From Nitrospirota bacterium (GTDB lineage Bacteria; Nitrospirota; Thermodesulfovibrionia; Thermodesulfovibrionales; UBA6898), in the NCBI GenBank assembly GCA_024275975.1, contig JAJRYC010000068.1, positions 1 through 42,366 of the forward strand: DNA of 42,366 bases. The letters run 5' to 3'. Shown piece after piece: positions 32,942 through 41,465 of the stretch (its first letter is position 1; each line of letters starts with the position of its first letter). Position numbers and translations under genes: made by a program. The notes beneath the pieces were generated by a model. It did not search any database. It had not been told where the DNA came from and saw nothing but the letters and a program-made list of their open reading frames with translations.

Positions 32942-34114
32942 TTATCTGCGATTTCTCTTCAGCCACTGCGCCGGATCGAGGGGCTTGCCTTTGTAACGGA
33001 TTTCAAAATAGAGACCTGGTGCGTTCAGTATGCCGGATGTCCCGACTTTTCCTATTACCTGATTTTCTTTTATTATATCACCTGCATGTGAGAAAATTTT
33101 CGAGAGATTCCCATATAGTGTGTGATACCCCCCGCCATGGTTAATAATCACGAGCTGACCGAAGCCCCTGAACCAGTCCGCAAAGATCACCTTCCCCCTG
33201 TAAACCGATCTTGTATCCGCATTGGATCTTGTTCTGATATGCACACCGTTTCTGAATACAGGGGTATCGAACTGGGGGTCCTTCTGGGAGCCGTAAGGTA
33301 TTGCTATTTTGCCAGCAACAGGCCATAGGAGCTTTCTTTTAAGCCTGGAAAACCCGGCTGCGGAATAAGTGTCGGTTTTTTCCGATTCCCTGATGATTTC
33401 GAGAAGTCTTTTGGAGGCTCTTTTCAGCTCTGAAAGCATTTTCTGGTGAGAAGCTTTTTTATGTCTGACCGAAGCCAGAAGCATCTCCTTGGCCTTCTTC
33501 TTCTCCTTCAGTTCTTTTTCCTTGTTTTTTATCTTTTTCTCGGTATCCTTAAGCTCTTCATGGAGTCCCTGCAGTTTACTGTTTGTTTCAGCAAGGATGA
33601 CCAGGTTGTTTTTATAGGTACTCAGGACCCGCTGTTCGTAATTAGTGATGTTTTCGAGGTACTTCCATATCCTCATCATCTGGGATATATCCTCGACATT
33701 CAGGAGGACCGCCAGGAGGTTTCCTTTATGCCCGACTTTATGGATCAACCGGAGCTTCCTCTTTATCCATTCCTTCTGCTGTTTCATGTTTCCCTGTGTC
33801 TGTGTCATCTCGGAGTCGATGGTTTTAATCCTGGTTTTGGTCTGCCGCAGTTTTCTTTTGTACATCCTGAGTTCCGCTTCAATTTTTCCGAACTTCCGGT
33901 TGATGCCTGCGATCTCGTTCTGCACGGAAGATTCACGCTTCTGCGCCTCCTTGATCTTCTTCTTCTGTTTAATCATCTTCATCTGTATCTCTTTGTATTT
34001 ATTGTATTTGTCCTTGGCAGGCACACTATGTGAGACACCAGGGAAGAAGATTAAGAGAGAAAGAACAATGAAAAAGGCTTTTAGTTTCATGTGGTGGGTG
34101 GAGAAGGAAGACAT
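32942..34114 (-). CDS. envC: EnvC-like murein hydrolase activator
   Basis: A 390-residue periplasmic protein: signal peptide (about 12-30, ending SHS), a long coiled coil (about 35-250, rich in K/E/Q), and a C-terminal LytM/M23 domain (about 270-385). The metal-binding set appears degenerate: the first HxxxD-like motif is replaced by GVHIRTRSNADT, and the second HxH by HTLYGN. As in E. coli EnvC, this suggests a non-catalytic activator of amidases. The ATG overlaps the ftsX stop. Order FtsE-FtsX-EnvC-Ctp supports a role in septal peptidoglycan splitting driven by the FtsEX ATPase. Confidence 0.88.
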   Translation of the reverse strand: MSSFSTHHMKLKAFFIVLSLLIFFPGVSHSVPAKDKYNKYKEIQMKMIKQKKKIKEAQKRESSVQNEIAGINRKFGKIEAELRMYKRKLRQTKTRIKTIDSEMTQTQGNMKQQKEWIKRKLRLIHKVGHKGNLLAVLLNVEDISQMMRIWKYLENITNYEQRVLSTYKNNLVILAETNSKLQGLHEELKDTEKKIKNKEKELKEKKKAKEMLLASVRHKKASHQKMLSELKRASKRLLEIIRESEKTDTYSAAGFSRLKRKLLWPVAGKIAIPYGSQKDPQFDTPVFRNGVHIRTRSNADTRSVYRGKVIFADWFRGFGQLVIINHGGGYHTLYGNLSKIFSHAGDIIKENQVIGKVGTSGILNAPGLYFEIRYKGKPLDPAQWLKRNRR

Positions 34115-34989
34115 CAGTACTTTAACCGTCCCAATGCTATTACGGCACCCGTTATTCCAAGGAGGATTCCGACCAGGGGAAGTGAAAGAAAAAGATTTTC
34201 GGGTATGGCTACGGATTTGAATATGGGGACCTTGTCGGCCAACCTGAAAAATACAATATAGCTGAACAGGTAGATTCCGATAAGGCTGAGGGTGCCGCCG
34301 CTGCCGCCGATAAAGGCGCCCTCAATAAGAAACGGCGTCCTGATGAAGCCTTTGCTTGCACCGAGAAGTTTGAAGGTTTCGATCTCCTCTTTTCGCCTGT
34401 AAAAGAGTATCTTGACCGTGCTGTAACAGACGAATATGATGCCCGCCGACATGATGATTATGAATATCGTCCCAAGTGTCTGCAGCCCGACTTTCAGGTA
34501 GTAAATGGTCGACAGGAATTTTTCACCATAGTTGATTTCAGTGATACCGTCTATTCTGGCGGCCTTCTCTGAAAATTCTCTTACGGCGTTGGGATCCACT
34601 GCATCTCTTCTGAGTTTTATTTCGAGAGAATCGGGCAGAGGATTTTCATCCAGCCCCTCAAATATGAAAGTCGAGTCCCTTAGCGTGGACTTCAGCTCTT
34701 TAAGCGCCTCATCCTTGGAGATGTATCGTATTGAATTAACCTCTTTGTTCTTTTTGAGAGAATTAACAACCTGGTTGATATCGTTCCGGTTCAGACTGTT
34801 ATCGAGGTATACAATCATGGAAAACTTGTCCGGCAGTTTCTTTGCGACAACGTCAAGGTTGTATACCGGAATAAAAGAGAGACTGACAATAAAAAGTCCG
34901 GCGGCAATAGTGAGGATCGACAGCAGGTTAATCCATATCTCGCCGAAAAGTCTCTGCAATGAGAGTCTGAGGGAATAAGGCACTGTCAT
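34114..34989 (-). CDS. ftsX: Cell-division membrane protein FtsX
   Basis: A 291-residue FtsX: an N-terminal membrane helix (about 21-40), a periplasmic domain (about 42-165, ANDVVAKKLPDKFSMIVYLDN-like with LKSTLRDSTFIFEGLDENPLPDSLEIKL), and three C-terminal helices with the MacB/FtsX core (VKILFYRRKEEIETFKLLGAS). FtsX signals ATP hydrolysis by FtsE to EnvC. It overlaps FtsE by about 1-3 bp and EnvC by 1 bp, so all are translated together. Confidence 0.93.
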   Translation of the reverse strand: MTVPYSLRLSLQRLFGEIWINLLSILTIAAGLFIVSLSFIPVYNLDVVAKKLPDKFSMIVYLDNSLNRNDINQVVNSLKKNKEVNSIRYISKDEALKELKSTLRDSTFIFEGLDENPLPDSLEIKLRRDAVDPNAVREFSEKAARIDGITEINYGEKFLSTIYYLKVGLQTLGTIFIIIMSAGIIFVCYSTVKILFYRRKEEIETFKLLGASKGFIRTPFLIEGAFIGGSGGTLSLIGIYLFSYIVFFRLADKVPIFKSVAIPENLFLSLPLVGILLGITGAVIALGRLKY

Positions 34990-35651
34990 TATTCGGCTTC
35001 CTCTCCAACAAGGTTGCCGGAGTCAAGTCTGAGGACCCTTCTGCCGGTATTTTTAAAGAGTTCCCTGTTATGCGTTGCGATGAGGACTGTCGTCCCTTTC
35101 GCGTTTATTTCGTTGAAAATTCTCATTATTCCCGCAGCGGTGTCCACGTCGAGATTACCGGTTGGCTCGTCTGCAAGCAGGAGGGTGGGCTCGGCGACAA
35201 TGGCCCTCGCAATGACAACCCTCTGCTGCTCTCCTCCGGAAAGGGCTTCAGGCACGGAGTCTGATTTATGCCTGAGATTGACCGTCTTAAGGGAATGATA
35301 GACCTTTGTCCTTATGTCCTTTTCGTTCATGTTTCTTATCCTGAGTACCAGAGCAACGTTTTCAAAGACATTTCTGTTATTAAGAAGCCTGAAATCCTGG
35401 AAAACAATCCCGACATTGCGCCTGAGCAAAGGGATGCTTGATTCTTTTAACTTCTCTGTTTCCCATCCCGCCACGGAGATCTCTCCCTTGTCGGGTTTTT
35501 CCGCAAGGTATATTAATTTCAGCAGAGTGGTCTTGCCGGACCCGCTGGTGCCCGTAACAAAGACCATTTCACCCTTCTCTATCGAAAAAGTGATGTTCCG
35601 CAACGCGGTTTGATTGTTGTACTCTTTTGTAACATCAAAAAATTCTATCAT
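34989..35651 (-). CDS. ftsE: Cell-division ATPase FtsE
   Basis: A 220-residue ABC ATPase with Walker A GTSGSGKTT near residue 35, Q-loop VFQDFRLLNNRNV, signature LSGGEQQRVVIARAI near residue 140, and Walker B LLLADEPTGNLD. These match FtsE. It is the upstream partner of FtsX in the divisome-associated transporter-like complex. The 35668 orphan gene lies 16 bp upstream, so it may begin the operon. Confidence 0.95.
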   Translation of the reverse strand: MIEFFDVTKEYNNQTALRNITFSIEKGEMVFVTGTSGSGKTTLLKLIYLAEKPDKGEISVAGWETEKLKESSIPLLRRNVGIVFQDFRLLNNRNVFENVALVLRIRNMNEKDIRTKVYHSLKTVNLRHKSDSVPEALSGGEQQRVVIARAIVAEPTLLLADEPTGNLDVDTAAGIMRIFNEINAKGTTVLIATHNRELFKNTGRRVLRLDSGNLVGEEAE

Positions 35652-35667
35652 TTCGATAATGTCCAGG

Positions 35668-36060
35668 TTAACCGTCCTGCTTTATTATATAGTCGATAAG
35701 TATGTCGTCAAGACTTTTGGTATGCTGGCTTTCAGCCTGGGATTCCTCTCCGGATGCCGTTTGTTCCCGCCCTGAATCCTCATCCCGGTCAGCCGCTGCA
35801 GGCTCCGCCCCCGGTGTATGTTTACCGGAAATAAGCTCCTTTATCATGTCCCTGTGCTGCCCTTTCATTATCTCACGCACAGTATCTTTAAAATCAGGGC
35901 GGGAGGCGTAATGTTCATAGCTTATTTTTTTTGAGGACAGAATAGTGCCTTTTAAAAAAAGCAGCGTAACTATAACGGGTTTTTTTAATCCTTTATCCTC
36001 TGTCTGGATATGATATACATCCCCTTTATAGGTCACATTTGTATTATAGCCAACAAGCAT
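35668..36060 (-). CDS. Conserved hypothetical protein upstream of ftsE
   Basis: A 130-residue protein. The first 80 residues look folded and beta-rich (YNTNVTYKGDVYHIQTEDKGLKKPVIVTLLFLKGTILSSKKISYEHY, then DTVREIMKGQHRDMIKELISGKH); the middle is acidic and low-complexity (EDSGREQTASGEESQAESQ), and the last 15 form a short helix DDILIDYIIKQDG. I do not recognise a named family. It is the first gene of the leftward ftsEX unit. A role linked to division is possible by position only. Confidence 0.72.
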   Translation of the reverse strand: MLVGYNTNVTYKGDVYHIQTEDKGLKKPVIVTLLFLKGTILSSKKISYEHYASRPDFKDTVREIMKGQHRDMIKELISGKHTPGAEPAAADRDEDSGREQTASGEESQAESQHTKSLDDILIDYIIKQDG

Positions 36061-36163
36061 CGGTATTTATGTATCAAAAACTCTTACGGTCTATTATAGA
36101 TAGTGTCTTTTATAAATGCAATGCATGGTCAGGTGCGAATCCAGGCGGGTTGGCAATGGTCTT

Positions 36164-36445
36164 TCAGAATACCCCCGCCACCTTTTCTTCATTTATCATC
36201 AGGTCCACAAGGCCGTCATAATCCAGTTCCCTGATCCCCTTATCTGTAATATCCGAACTTATTCCCCTGAGTTTCATATCTTCATTTAGCACATACGCGG
36301 TTCCGCAAAAGCCGTCAAGCCTCTCGGTCAGTGCAAAATAGACCGCGTTCTGTATCAGGCAGATATCCGCGGCCATATCTCTGGCAAGTTTGACAGCCCT
36401 TTTTCCTTCAGGTGTGTCAGGGGCGCTCTTTACAATCACCAGCAT
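36164..36445 (-). CDS. tusB: DsrH/TusB-like sulfur relay protein
   Basis: A 93-residue cytoplasmic protein with the DsrH/TusB fold pattern: LVIVKSAPDTPEGKRAVKLARDMAADICLIQNAVYFAL, then AYVLNEDMKLRGI and the C-terminal DYDGLVDLMINEEKVAGVF. It is the smallest of the DsrEFH/TusBCD heterohexamer that passes persulfide sulfur between carriers. It is the third gene of the leftward operon after tusD and tusC. Whether it serves tRNA thiolation or dissimilatory sulfur metabolism is not decidable here, though the Dsr-like set suits a sulfur-metabolising Nitrospirota. Confidence 0.82.
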   Translation of the reverse strand: MLVIVKSAPDTPEGKRAVKLARDMAADICLIQNAVYFALTERLDGFCGTAYVLNEDMKLRGISSDITDKGIRELDYDGLVDLMINEEKVAGVF

Positions 36446-36559
36446 ATCGGTTTAACCTCCACCTTAAATATAGAACTGAATTTTATCGACCTAAAAACAC
36501 AACGAATAATTTAAATGCGCCTTTATTGTGTTAATATTTTGCCATCCGGAAACCGGACT

Positions 36560-36913
36560 TCAGAAAATCATGACCGGCCCTGGTTCCTTGATTATTTCAG
36601 CGATCCCGGCGCCGCCTGTAACAATGACACCTTCTATAATGTCATCGGGTTCTAAATGTTCTTCCTTCAGGGATATCCTGTCTGCATACACCTCAACACC
36701 CATATCAATACAGTCTATGATCCCTTCTTCCGCACTCAGATATTCGGTGCCGGATATATCCTGACTTTTGCGTGCCGCATTCACGCCTCCATCCAGAAGG
36801 ACAAGTTTTACCGACATATCATCAGTGATGCCGCCGAGCGCATGGCGAATAGCCTCGGGTGCGTCCACCGTACCGTAAGGCGGTCTTCTTAAGATTATAG
36901 TCACACTTTCCAT
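36560..36913 (-). CDS. tusC: DsrF/TusC-like sulfur relay protein
   Basis: A 117-residue protein starting at ATG 36913, with GGAGGGACT directly before it; a longer frame is less likely because it overlaps the tusD end. SVTIILRRPPYGTVDAPEAIRHALGG and VKLVLLDGGVNAA are typical of DsrF/TusC, followed by GIIDCIDMGVEVYAD. The operon order is DsrE-DsrF-DsrH on the minus strand. It assembles with TusB and TusD. Confidence 0.85.
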   Translation of the reverse strand: MESVTIILRRPPYGTVDAPEAIRHALGGITDDMSVKLVLLDGGVNAARKSQDISGTEYLSAEEGIIDCIDMGVEVYADRISLKEEHLEPDDIIEGVIVTGGAGIAEIIKEPGPVMIF

Positions 36914-36923
36914 AGTCCCTCCG

Positions 36924-37268
36924 CTAAATACCAAAATTAAGGAAGACTGGGTCTGTCCTGATTACATTGAACAGACCTTTCAGAGAACTCATGTCGCCGC
37001 CTTCAATGGAATCTTCAGCCGCAAGACCGCGGGTCTGTATGCAGCCGGTTCATATGTCCACCTTAAGCCCTCTGCCGACAAGGTCGCTCAACGCGGAAAG
37101 CGCCTGGGGGAGTTGTCCCTTAACAATAGAGAAGACACCGTCTCCCGACGCGATAAGTCTGACCTTGTGCCCTTTCTTCAGCGCTGCGTCAGCAAGTCTT
37201 ATAATCGTATGGGTATTTTCGAAACTATAGGGTGTGGTGGAGAGAAACATCACTATCTCTTTTTGCAT
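36924..37268 (-). CDS. tusD: DsrE/TusD-like protein, probable selenoprotein (in-frame TGA)
   Basis: The start is ATG 37268 (AGGAGGGTGAAA before it). Reading to a TAG at 36924-36926 gives 114 codons if the TGA at 37050-37052 is read as selenocysteine. The order is MQKEIVMFLSTTPYSFENTHTIIRLADAALKKGHK, then LIASGDGV and GRGLKVDI-U-TGCIQTRGL, and finally a tail ending VFLNFGI. DsrE/TusD normally has a redox-active Cys in this region; here it would be U73 in a UxxC motif. The post-TGA frame continues 41 codons with family-like sequence, and the TAG lies 10 bp before the tusC ATG, as expected for a full gene. Alternatives are a truncated gene or a sequencing error; the selA, selB and selC genes are outside this window. 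Confidence 0.75.
37000..37052 (-). promoter_or_regulatory. Putative bacterial SECIS after in-frame TGA
   Basis: In the RNA, 21 nt after UGA, CCGC (37029-37032) and GCGG (37019-37022) can pair around loop GGUCUU (37023-37028). This resembles the apical loop of E. coli fdhF SECIS (AGGUCU). A competing fold pairs AGACC with GGUCU, so the evidence is suggestive, not firm. Confidence 0.45.
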
Positions 37269-37362
37269 TTTCACCCTCCTGAAATTTAAAATAATATGGT
37301 TATATTCTATCATAATTACTTTTACAGGGATACAGTATACGGGACTTTTCCAGCAAATCCCC

Positions 37363-37389
37363 CCTTCCCGCAATCCTTAAGCGGGAAGG
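37363..37389. repeat. GC-rich inverted repeat upstream of tusD operon
   Basis: CCTTCCCGC (37363-37371) and GCGGGAAGG (37381-37389) form a 9-bp stem with a 9-nt loop. It lies upstream of the leftward tus operon; it may be a repeat or a terminator for a rightward transcript. Confidence 0.55.
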
Positions 37390-37415
37390 AGGGAACTTAT
37401 TGAAAAGACTTTATG

Positions 37416-37530
37416 CTGTCATGCCGGACTTGATCCGGCATCCAGGAAGCACTGAAAACACTGGATTCTCGATGTAAGTCCTCGCGAGAGTCGCGTCGGC
37501 CCGTTCAAAAGACAAAGGGAATGACAGAGA
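37416..37530. repeat. Diverged dispersed repeat, second copy
   Basis: ATGCCGGA...TCCGGCAT (37421-37441) is an inverted repeat followed by CCAGGAAGCACTGAAAACACTGG and GGGAATGACAGA. It belongs to the same class as the 28563 element but is more degenerate. Confidence 0.5.
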
Positions 37531-38001
37531 GATGGACCACGAAATTTACGGAGGTGTGGACCGCGGAGAATGATTGTTTGGCAGGTTCCGGGCATGACAA
37601 AAGATCATATGCTCAGGAGTCAATTTGCAGTGAATTTTAAAAGTCATGCTATTTTTTGTTCATATGTGCTGCTATCCTGCATTTGCAGGTCTCTTTCAGC
37701 AATATTTATGCAACTGCAGGGTAAATACTAAAATCCTGAACCCATTTGAGTTCTTCCTGACTGGAACGGTCGGATAGCGTTTAGCCTTAACCCTGAGCCC
37801 ATTTATCTGTTCTTCTCATTGAAAGCAATTCTTTTTTCGCTATTTATCATATGATCTATTATTTTAGTTAATTTTTTTGCACCGATTTCGTTTCTCCTCA
37901 GAGGCTTCCATCAAGAGTTTCATCGGGCTGGTTGGCATAACAAAATATTAACTGCTATCATGAATATTGCGGCTGCCGCAATAAATGTGCGAAAATTTTA
38001 A
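37531..38001. other. Gene-free AT-rich stretch
   Basis: About 470 bp without a supportable gene. AT-rich, with short runs of T and A, and no strong hairpin or ribosome-binding site. It separates the leftward tus operon from the tRNA-Pro gene. Confidence 0.4.
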
Positions 38002-38078
38002 TGGTCGGGGCGAAAGGATTCGAACCTTCGACCTTACGGTCCCGAACCGTACGCGCTACCAAGCTGCGCTACGCCCCG
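38002..38078 (-). tRNA. tRNA-Pro (anticodon CGG)
   Basis: On the minus strand the acceptor CGGGGCG pairs with CGCCCCG, the anticodon loop is TTCGGGA (anticodon CGG), the T arm holds GGTTCGAATCC, and CCA is encoded (38002-38004). CGG reads CCG proline codons. The first base C1 is characteristic of bacterial proline tRNAs. Confidence 0.93.
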
Positions 38079-38155
38079 ACTATAAAATAATAAAAATCAT
38101 GGGCGTTTAAAGTCAAGCGGACGCGCGGATTAAGGGGCGAAACGGCTGAAAAAAT

Positions 38156-38917
38156 ATGGAAGCATATAAGAATATACATATACGGCGGATCAGCGCCGGT
38201 TCATCGGAAGAGGCCGAGGATTTTATCGCGGTAGAAAAAAGGCTGAAGATTTCGATAAACGGCAAAAACGCGATCAATCTTTACTGCACTCCTTTGATGG
38301 TGAAGGAACTGACCGTCGGAATAATATACAGTGAAGGATTGATAACGGGCGAATGGTGCGCGGAGAAAATGAGTATTGAGTATGGTGATGAGATACATGT
38401 TGATATACCGTCGTCAGGGAGTATCAGGAAAGGCGAAGCGACTATAACCTCCGGATGCGCGGGCGGGATGACTTTTGTGAGGGGTGTTCCGGATACGGTC
38501 ATATCCGACGGCATATCATTTAAGGCTGAGACTGTCGGAAAGATATTCAGTGAGTTTCAGAAGATGTCCGAAATCTTCAGGCTGACCGGTGGAGTCCACA
38601 GCGCCGAGCTGACGGACGGCGAAAAGATTATCGTGTCCGCCGAGGACATAGGAAGACATAATGCAGTGGATAAGGTGATCGGGGCGTCTGTCCTTGAGGG
38701 CATATCTTTCCGCGGCAGGATGATGCTGGTGAGCGGGAGACTATCTTCGGAGATAGTACTGAAATGTGCCGGATGCGGGATACCCGTTCTGGTCAGCAGT
38801 GCCGCGCCGATGAGTCTTGCTGTTGAAATCGCGGAAAAAGCAGGGGTTACGCTTGTCGGCTTTCTGCGCCGCGACAGAATGAATGTCTATACCGCTGAGC
38901 ACAGGATTGTGCTTTAA
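38156..38917 (+). CDS. fdhD: FdhD, formate dehydrogenase sulfurtransferase
   Basis: FdhD transfers sulfur from IscS to the bis-MGD cofactor, activating formate dehydrogenases. The 253-residue protein has [17 protein letters not shown], the Cys101 site in [11 protein letters not shown], where the second cysteine of a CxxC pair is missing, and the family blocks [27 protein letters not shown] and [55 protein letters not shown]. Length and order are normal. Formate dehydrogenases often contain selenocysteine, which agrees with the Sec reading of tusD. Followed by yjbQ with a short gap. Confidence 0.93.
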   Translation: MEAYKNIHIRRISAGSSEEAEDFIAVEKRLKISINGKNAINLYCTPLMVKELTVGIIYSEGLITGEWCAEKMSIEYGDEIHVDIPSSGSIRKGEATITSGCAGGMTFVRGVPDTVISDGISFKAETVGKIFSEFQKMSEIFRLTGGVHSAELTDGEKIIVSAEDIGRHNAVDKVIGASVLEGISFRGRMMLVSGRLSSEIVLKCAGCGIPVLVSSAAPMSLAVEIAEKAGVTLVGFLRRDRMNVYTAEHRIVL

Positions 38918-38933
38918 GGAGGTTTTCAATTTC

Positions 38934-39350
38934 ATGAAAAGTTATCGTAAGGTTTTATGGTTTGAGGTGCCGCGCCGCCGCGCTTTTATCAATATCACCC
39001 CAAGGGTTGAGGAATGTCTCGGTGAGAGCGGCATAAAGGAAGGCATTCTGCTTGTCAATGCGATGCATATAACCGCCTCGGTCTTTATAAACGATGATGA
39101 ATCAGGCCTTCATCACGATTTTGATGTCTGGCTTGAGAAGCTCGCGCCTCATGAACCTGTCTCCGGGTACCGCCATAACAATGGTGAAGATAATGCGGAC
39201 GCCCACCTGAAACGTCAGATTATGGGGAGGGAGGTTGTGGTTGCCGTCACGGATGGGACGCTTGATTTCGGTACATGGGAGCAGATATTTTACGGCGAAT
39301 TCGACGGCAGGAGAAGAAAAAGGATCCTGGTCAAGATCATCGGGGAATAA
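38934..39350 (+). CDS. YjbQ (UPF0047) family protein
   Basis: A 138-residue protein starting at ATG 38934, preceded by AAGGAGG (about 10 bp upstream). YjbQ-like blocks: [45 protein letters not shown] and [46 protein letters not shown]. The conserved His and Asp/Glu residues of the family are present. Weak thiamin-phosphate synthase activity has been reported for members; the true role is unknown. It is 17 bp after fdhD, hence the same transcript. Confidence 0.85.
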   Translation: MKSYRKVLWFEVPRRRAFINITPRVEECLGESGIKEGILLVNAMHITASVFINDDESGLHHDFDVWLEKLAPHEPVSGYRHNNGEDNADAHLKRQIMGREVVVAVTDGTLDFGTWEQIFYGEFDGRRRKRILVKIIGE

Positions 39351-39404
39351 TATGCCCCGATTAAGCCTGTATGGTATAGATTGGTGACGAAGATTCGACA
39401 TCCA

Positions 39405-40322
39405 ATGTCTATGAGAATCCTGTTTTTTTTATTAATCATAGCCGCATTCCCGACACCTTCATTGGCCCGGGACTTTAGGGAATACAGAAGCCCTGAAGTA
39501 GTTGTCCGGTATGACCCCCAGCTCGAAAATACAGCCGGGAAGATTGTGGCCGCTTACCCGGAAATCAGGGCCGACCTCGAAGAGAAACTTGGATGGAAGG
39601 TGGATTTTGTCCCCACTGTGGTGCTGATCCACAGTAACGCCGAATTTCAGAAGCGCATCGGAAATGACCTTGTTACTGCTTTTGCTGTATCACGGGGAAA
39701 GCTTATTGTGATGGACCATTCAAAAATGTACAGAACACCTGTCAAGCTTCAGGCCACTTTTGTGCATGAGTTGTGCCATCTGCTGCTTGCTCGGAATATT
39801 CAGGCCCCTTACCTGCCAAAATGGTTGAATGAGGGTGTCGCCCAATGGGCGAGCGGAGGGATTTCAGAGATCATCAGCCCCGAGAATACGGATATGTTAA
39901 AACAGGCGGCGCTCACGGACAGACTTATCCCTCTGAAGGACCTCTCCCATACCTTCCCCCGGCAGCCGGAGCGCTTTATCCTTGCATACCAGGAAAGTAA
40001 GAGTTTTGTCGAATTTATCGTTCATGAATATGGCGAGGATGGCCTGATTTCAGTACTGGAAAGCCTCCGGAAAAAACATACGATCGAGCAGGCTGTATAT
40101 GAAAACCTGTCGGTTTCCCTTAATACGCTTGAAGCCGACTGGAGGAAAAGCCTTGCCGGGGGATATCCATTATGCATTTATATCCTGGGCCACTTCTCAT
40201 GGCTTCTGTTCTTTGTGGCGGCATTGCTGACGATTCTGGGTTATCTGAAATTCAGAATCCGGATGAGAAACTATCGTGATGAAGAGGACGAGGAGATCTA
40301 TCACGAAGATAATGAGGACTGA
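39405..40322 (+). CDS. Peptidase MA-like zinc metalloprotein
   Basis: The product begins with a signal peptide (MSMRILFFLLIIAAFPTPSLA) and contains the zinc motif HELCHLLLA (HExxH) with the downstream WLNEGVAQWASGG, giving the third ligand Glu. This is the peptidase MA layout. A C-terminal membrane helix (about 265-290, YILGHFSWLLFFVAALLTILGYL) and an acidic tail (DEEDEEIYHEDNED) follow. The start at 39405 is chosen for the signal peptide; the earlier TTG/GTG at 39381 is not supported by a ribosome-binding site. The substrate is unknown. Probably anchored in the inner membrane facing the periplasm. Confidence 0.78.
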   Translation: MSMRILFFLLIIAAFPTPSLARDFREYRSPEVVVRYDPQLENTAGKIVAAYPEIRADLEEKLGWKVDFVPTVVLIHSNAEFQKRIGNDLVTAFAVSRGKLIVMDHSKMYRTPVKLQATFVHELCHLLLARNIQAPYLPKWLNEGVAQWASGGISEIISPENTDMLKQAALTDRLIPLKDLSHTFPRQPERFILAYQESKSFVEFIVHEYGEDGLISVLESLRKKHTIEQAVYENLSVSLNTLEADWRKSLAGGYPLCIYILGHFSWLLFFVAALLTILGYLKFRIRMRNYRDEEDEEIYHEDNED

Positions 40323-40490
40323 ATGCATTGCTCTTCCACCCTTACTTCATGCCTGTTTAATCACGGTCTTATGGTAAGATAATAGTCACATAAATACTTT
40401 GTGGAAAATATTAGGATCTGATGCGTTTTCGAATAAATCCGGTTTATACATTCATAAATACTTTTTGAAAAATAAGGATATTGTGGCAGC

Positions 40491-41465
40491 ATGAAAAAAC
40501 TGGCTATAACAATGGGAGATCCAGGCGGAGTCGGGCCCGAAATTATTGTAAGGGCCCTCTCTTTTGCTGAAGTAAACGAGTACTGTACTCCTGTAGTCAT
40601 CGGAGACCGTGTCGTTATGGAAGAGGCGATAAAGCTCCTTGGCCTGCCGGTAAGACTCCATGTAATTAATGGTCCAGGGGAAGCTGATCCAACCCCGGGA
40701 TTTATTGAGCTTATCGAGACGGAAGGGGGAACGGATTTTGCCAGGGGAAAAGCTACGGCGGAAGGCGGCAGTGCCTGTGTAAGCTTCATAAAGAAAGCTG
40801 TTGAGCTTGCCGCCGGAAACAGTGTTGATGCCGTTGTCACCGCGCCGATTTCGAAGAAGGCGCTGAAAATGGCCGGATTTCACTGGCCGGGACATACAGA
40901 GATGCTGGCCGGGCTTACAGGAACCAGGGACTATGCAATGATGCTAGTCGGAGGGGTTTTAAGGGTCATACTCGTCACAATACATACTTCTCTCAGGAAC
41001 GTGCCTGATCTGATCACAAGAGATAACGTCCTGAAGACCATACGCCTCGCAAAAAAGGCATGCAATATGATCGGGATAGCTGATCCGGTCATCGCCGTGG
41101 CGGGATTAAATCCCCATGCGGGTGAGTCGGGCATTTTCGGTGATGAAGAAGAAAAAGTGATAAGACCGGCCATTGAAGAGGCCATGAAAGATGGGATCCC
41201 GGCTGAAGGCCCGTATCCTCCCGATACGGTCTTTTACAGGGCGTACAAAGTAGAAATAGATATTATCGTCTGCATGTACCACGACCAGGGACTGATTCCT
41301 CTTAAGATGACGGCCTTTGACGAAGGAGTGAACGTGACCGTCGGATTGCCTTTCATCAGGACATCTCCCGACCACGGCACGGCATACGATATCGCATGGA
41401 AAGGCAAGGCAAACCCATCCAGCATGCTTGAAGCGATGAAGCTGGCATTGAGGCTGAAAATCTGA
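40491..41465 (+). CDS. pdxA: 4-hydroxythreonine-4-phosphate dehydrogenase
   Basis: PdxA oxidises 4-phosphohydroxy-L-threonine in pyridoxal phosphate synthesis. The 324-residue product begins LAITMGDPGGVGPEIIVRAL, has HWPGHTEMLA, TIHTSLRNVPDLIT, AGLNPHAGESGIFGDEE and MYHDQGLIPLKM, with the three metal-binding His in GHTE, NPHAGE and YHDQG. Length is normal. It directly precedes rsmA, and their spacing (TGA then ATG with no gap) makes a pdxA-rsmA operon, a classic order in Gram-negative bacteria. Confidence 0.95.
   Translation: MKKLAITMGDPGGVGPEIIVRALSFAEVNEYCTPVVIGDRVVMEEAIKLLGLPVRLHVINGPGEADPTPGFIELIETEGGTDFARGKATAEGGSACVSFIKKAVELAAGNSVDAVVTAPISKKALKMAGFHWPGHTEMLAGLTGTRDYAMMLVGGVLRVILVTIHTSLRNVPDLITRDNVLKTIRLAKKACNMIGIADPVIAVAGLNPHAGESGIFGDEEEKVIRPAIEEAMKDGIPAEGPYPPDTVFYRAYKVEIDIIVCMYHDQGLIPLKMTAFDEGVNVTVGLPFIRTSPDHGTAYDIAWKGKANPSSMLEAMKLALRLKI

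Noticed and set aside
33446-34220. Rightward frames of about 190 codons opposite envC
   Set aside because: They are Phe/Leu-rich shadows of a Lys/Glu-rich coiled coil on the minus strand.
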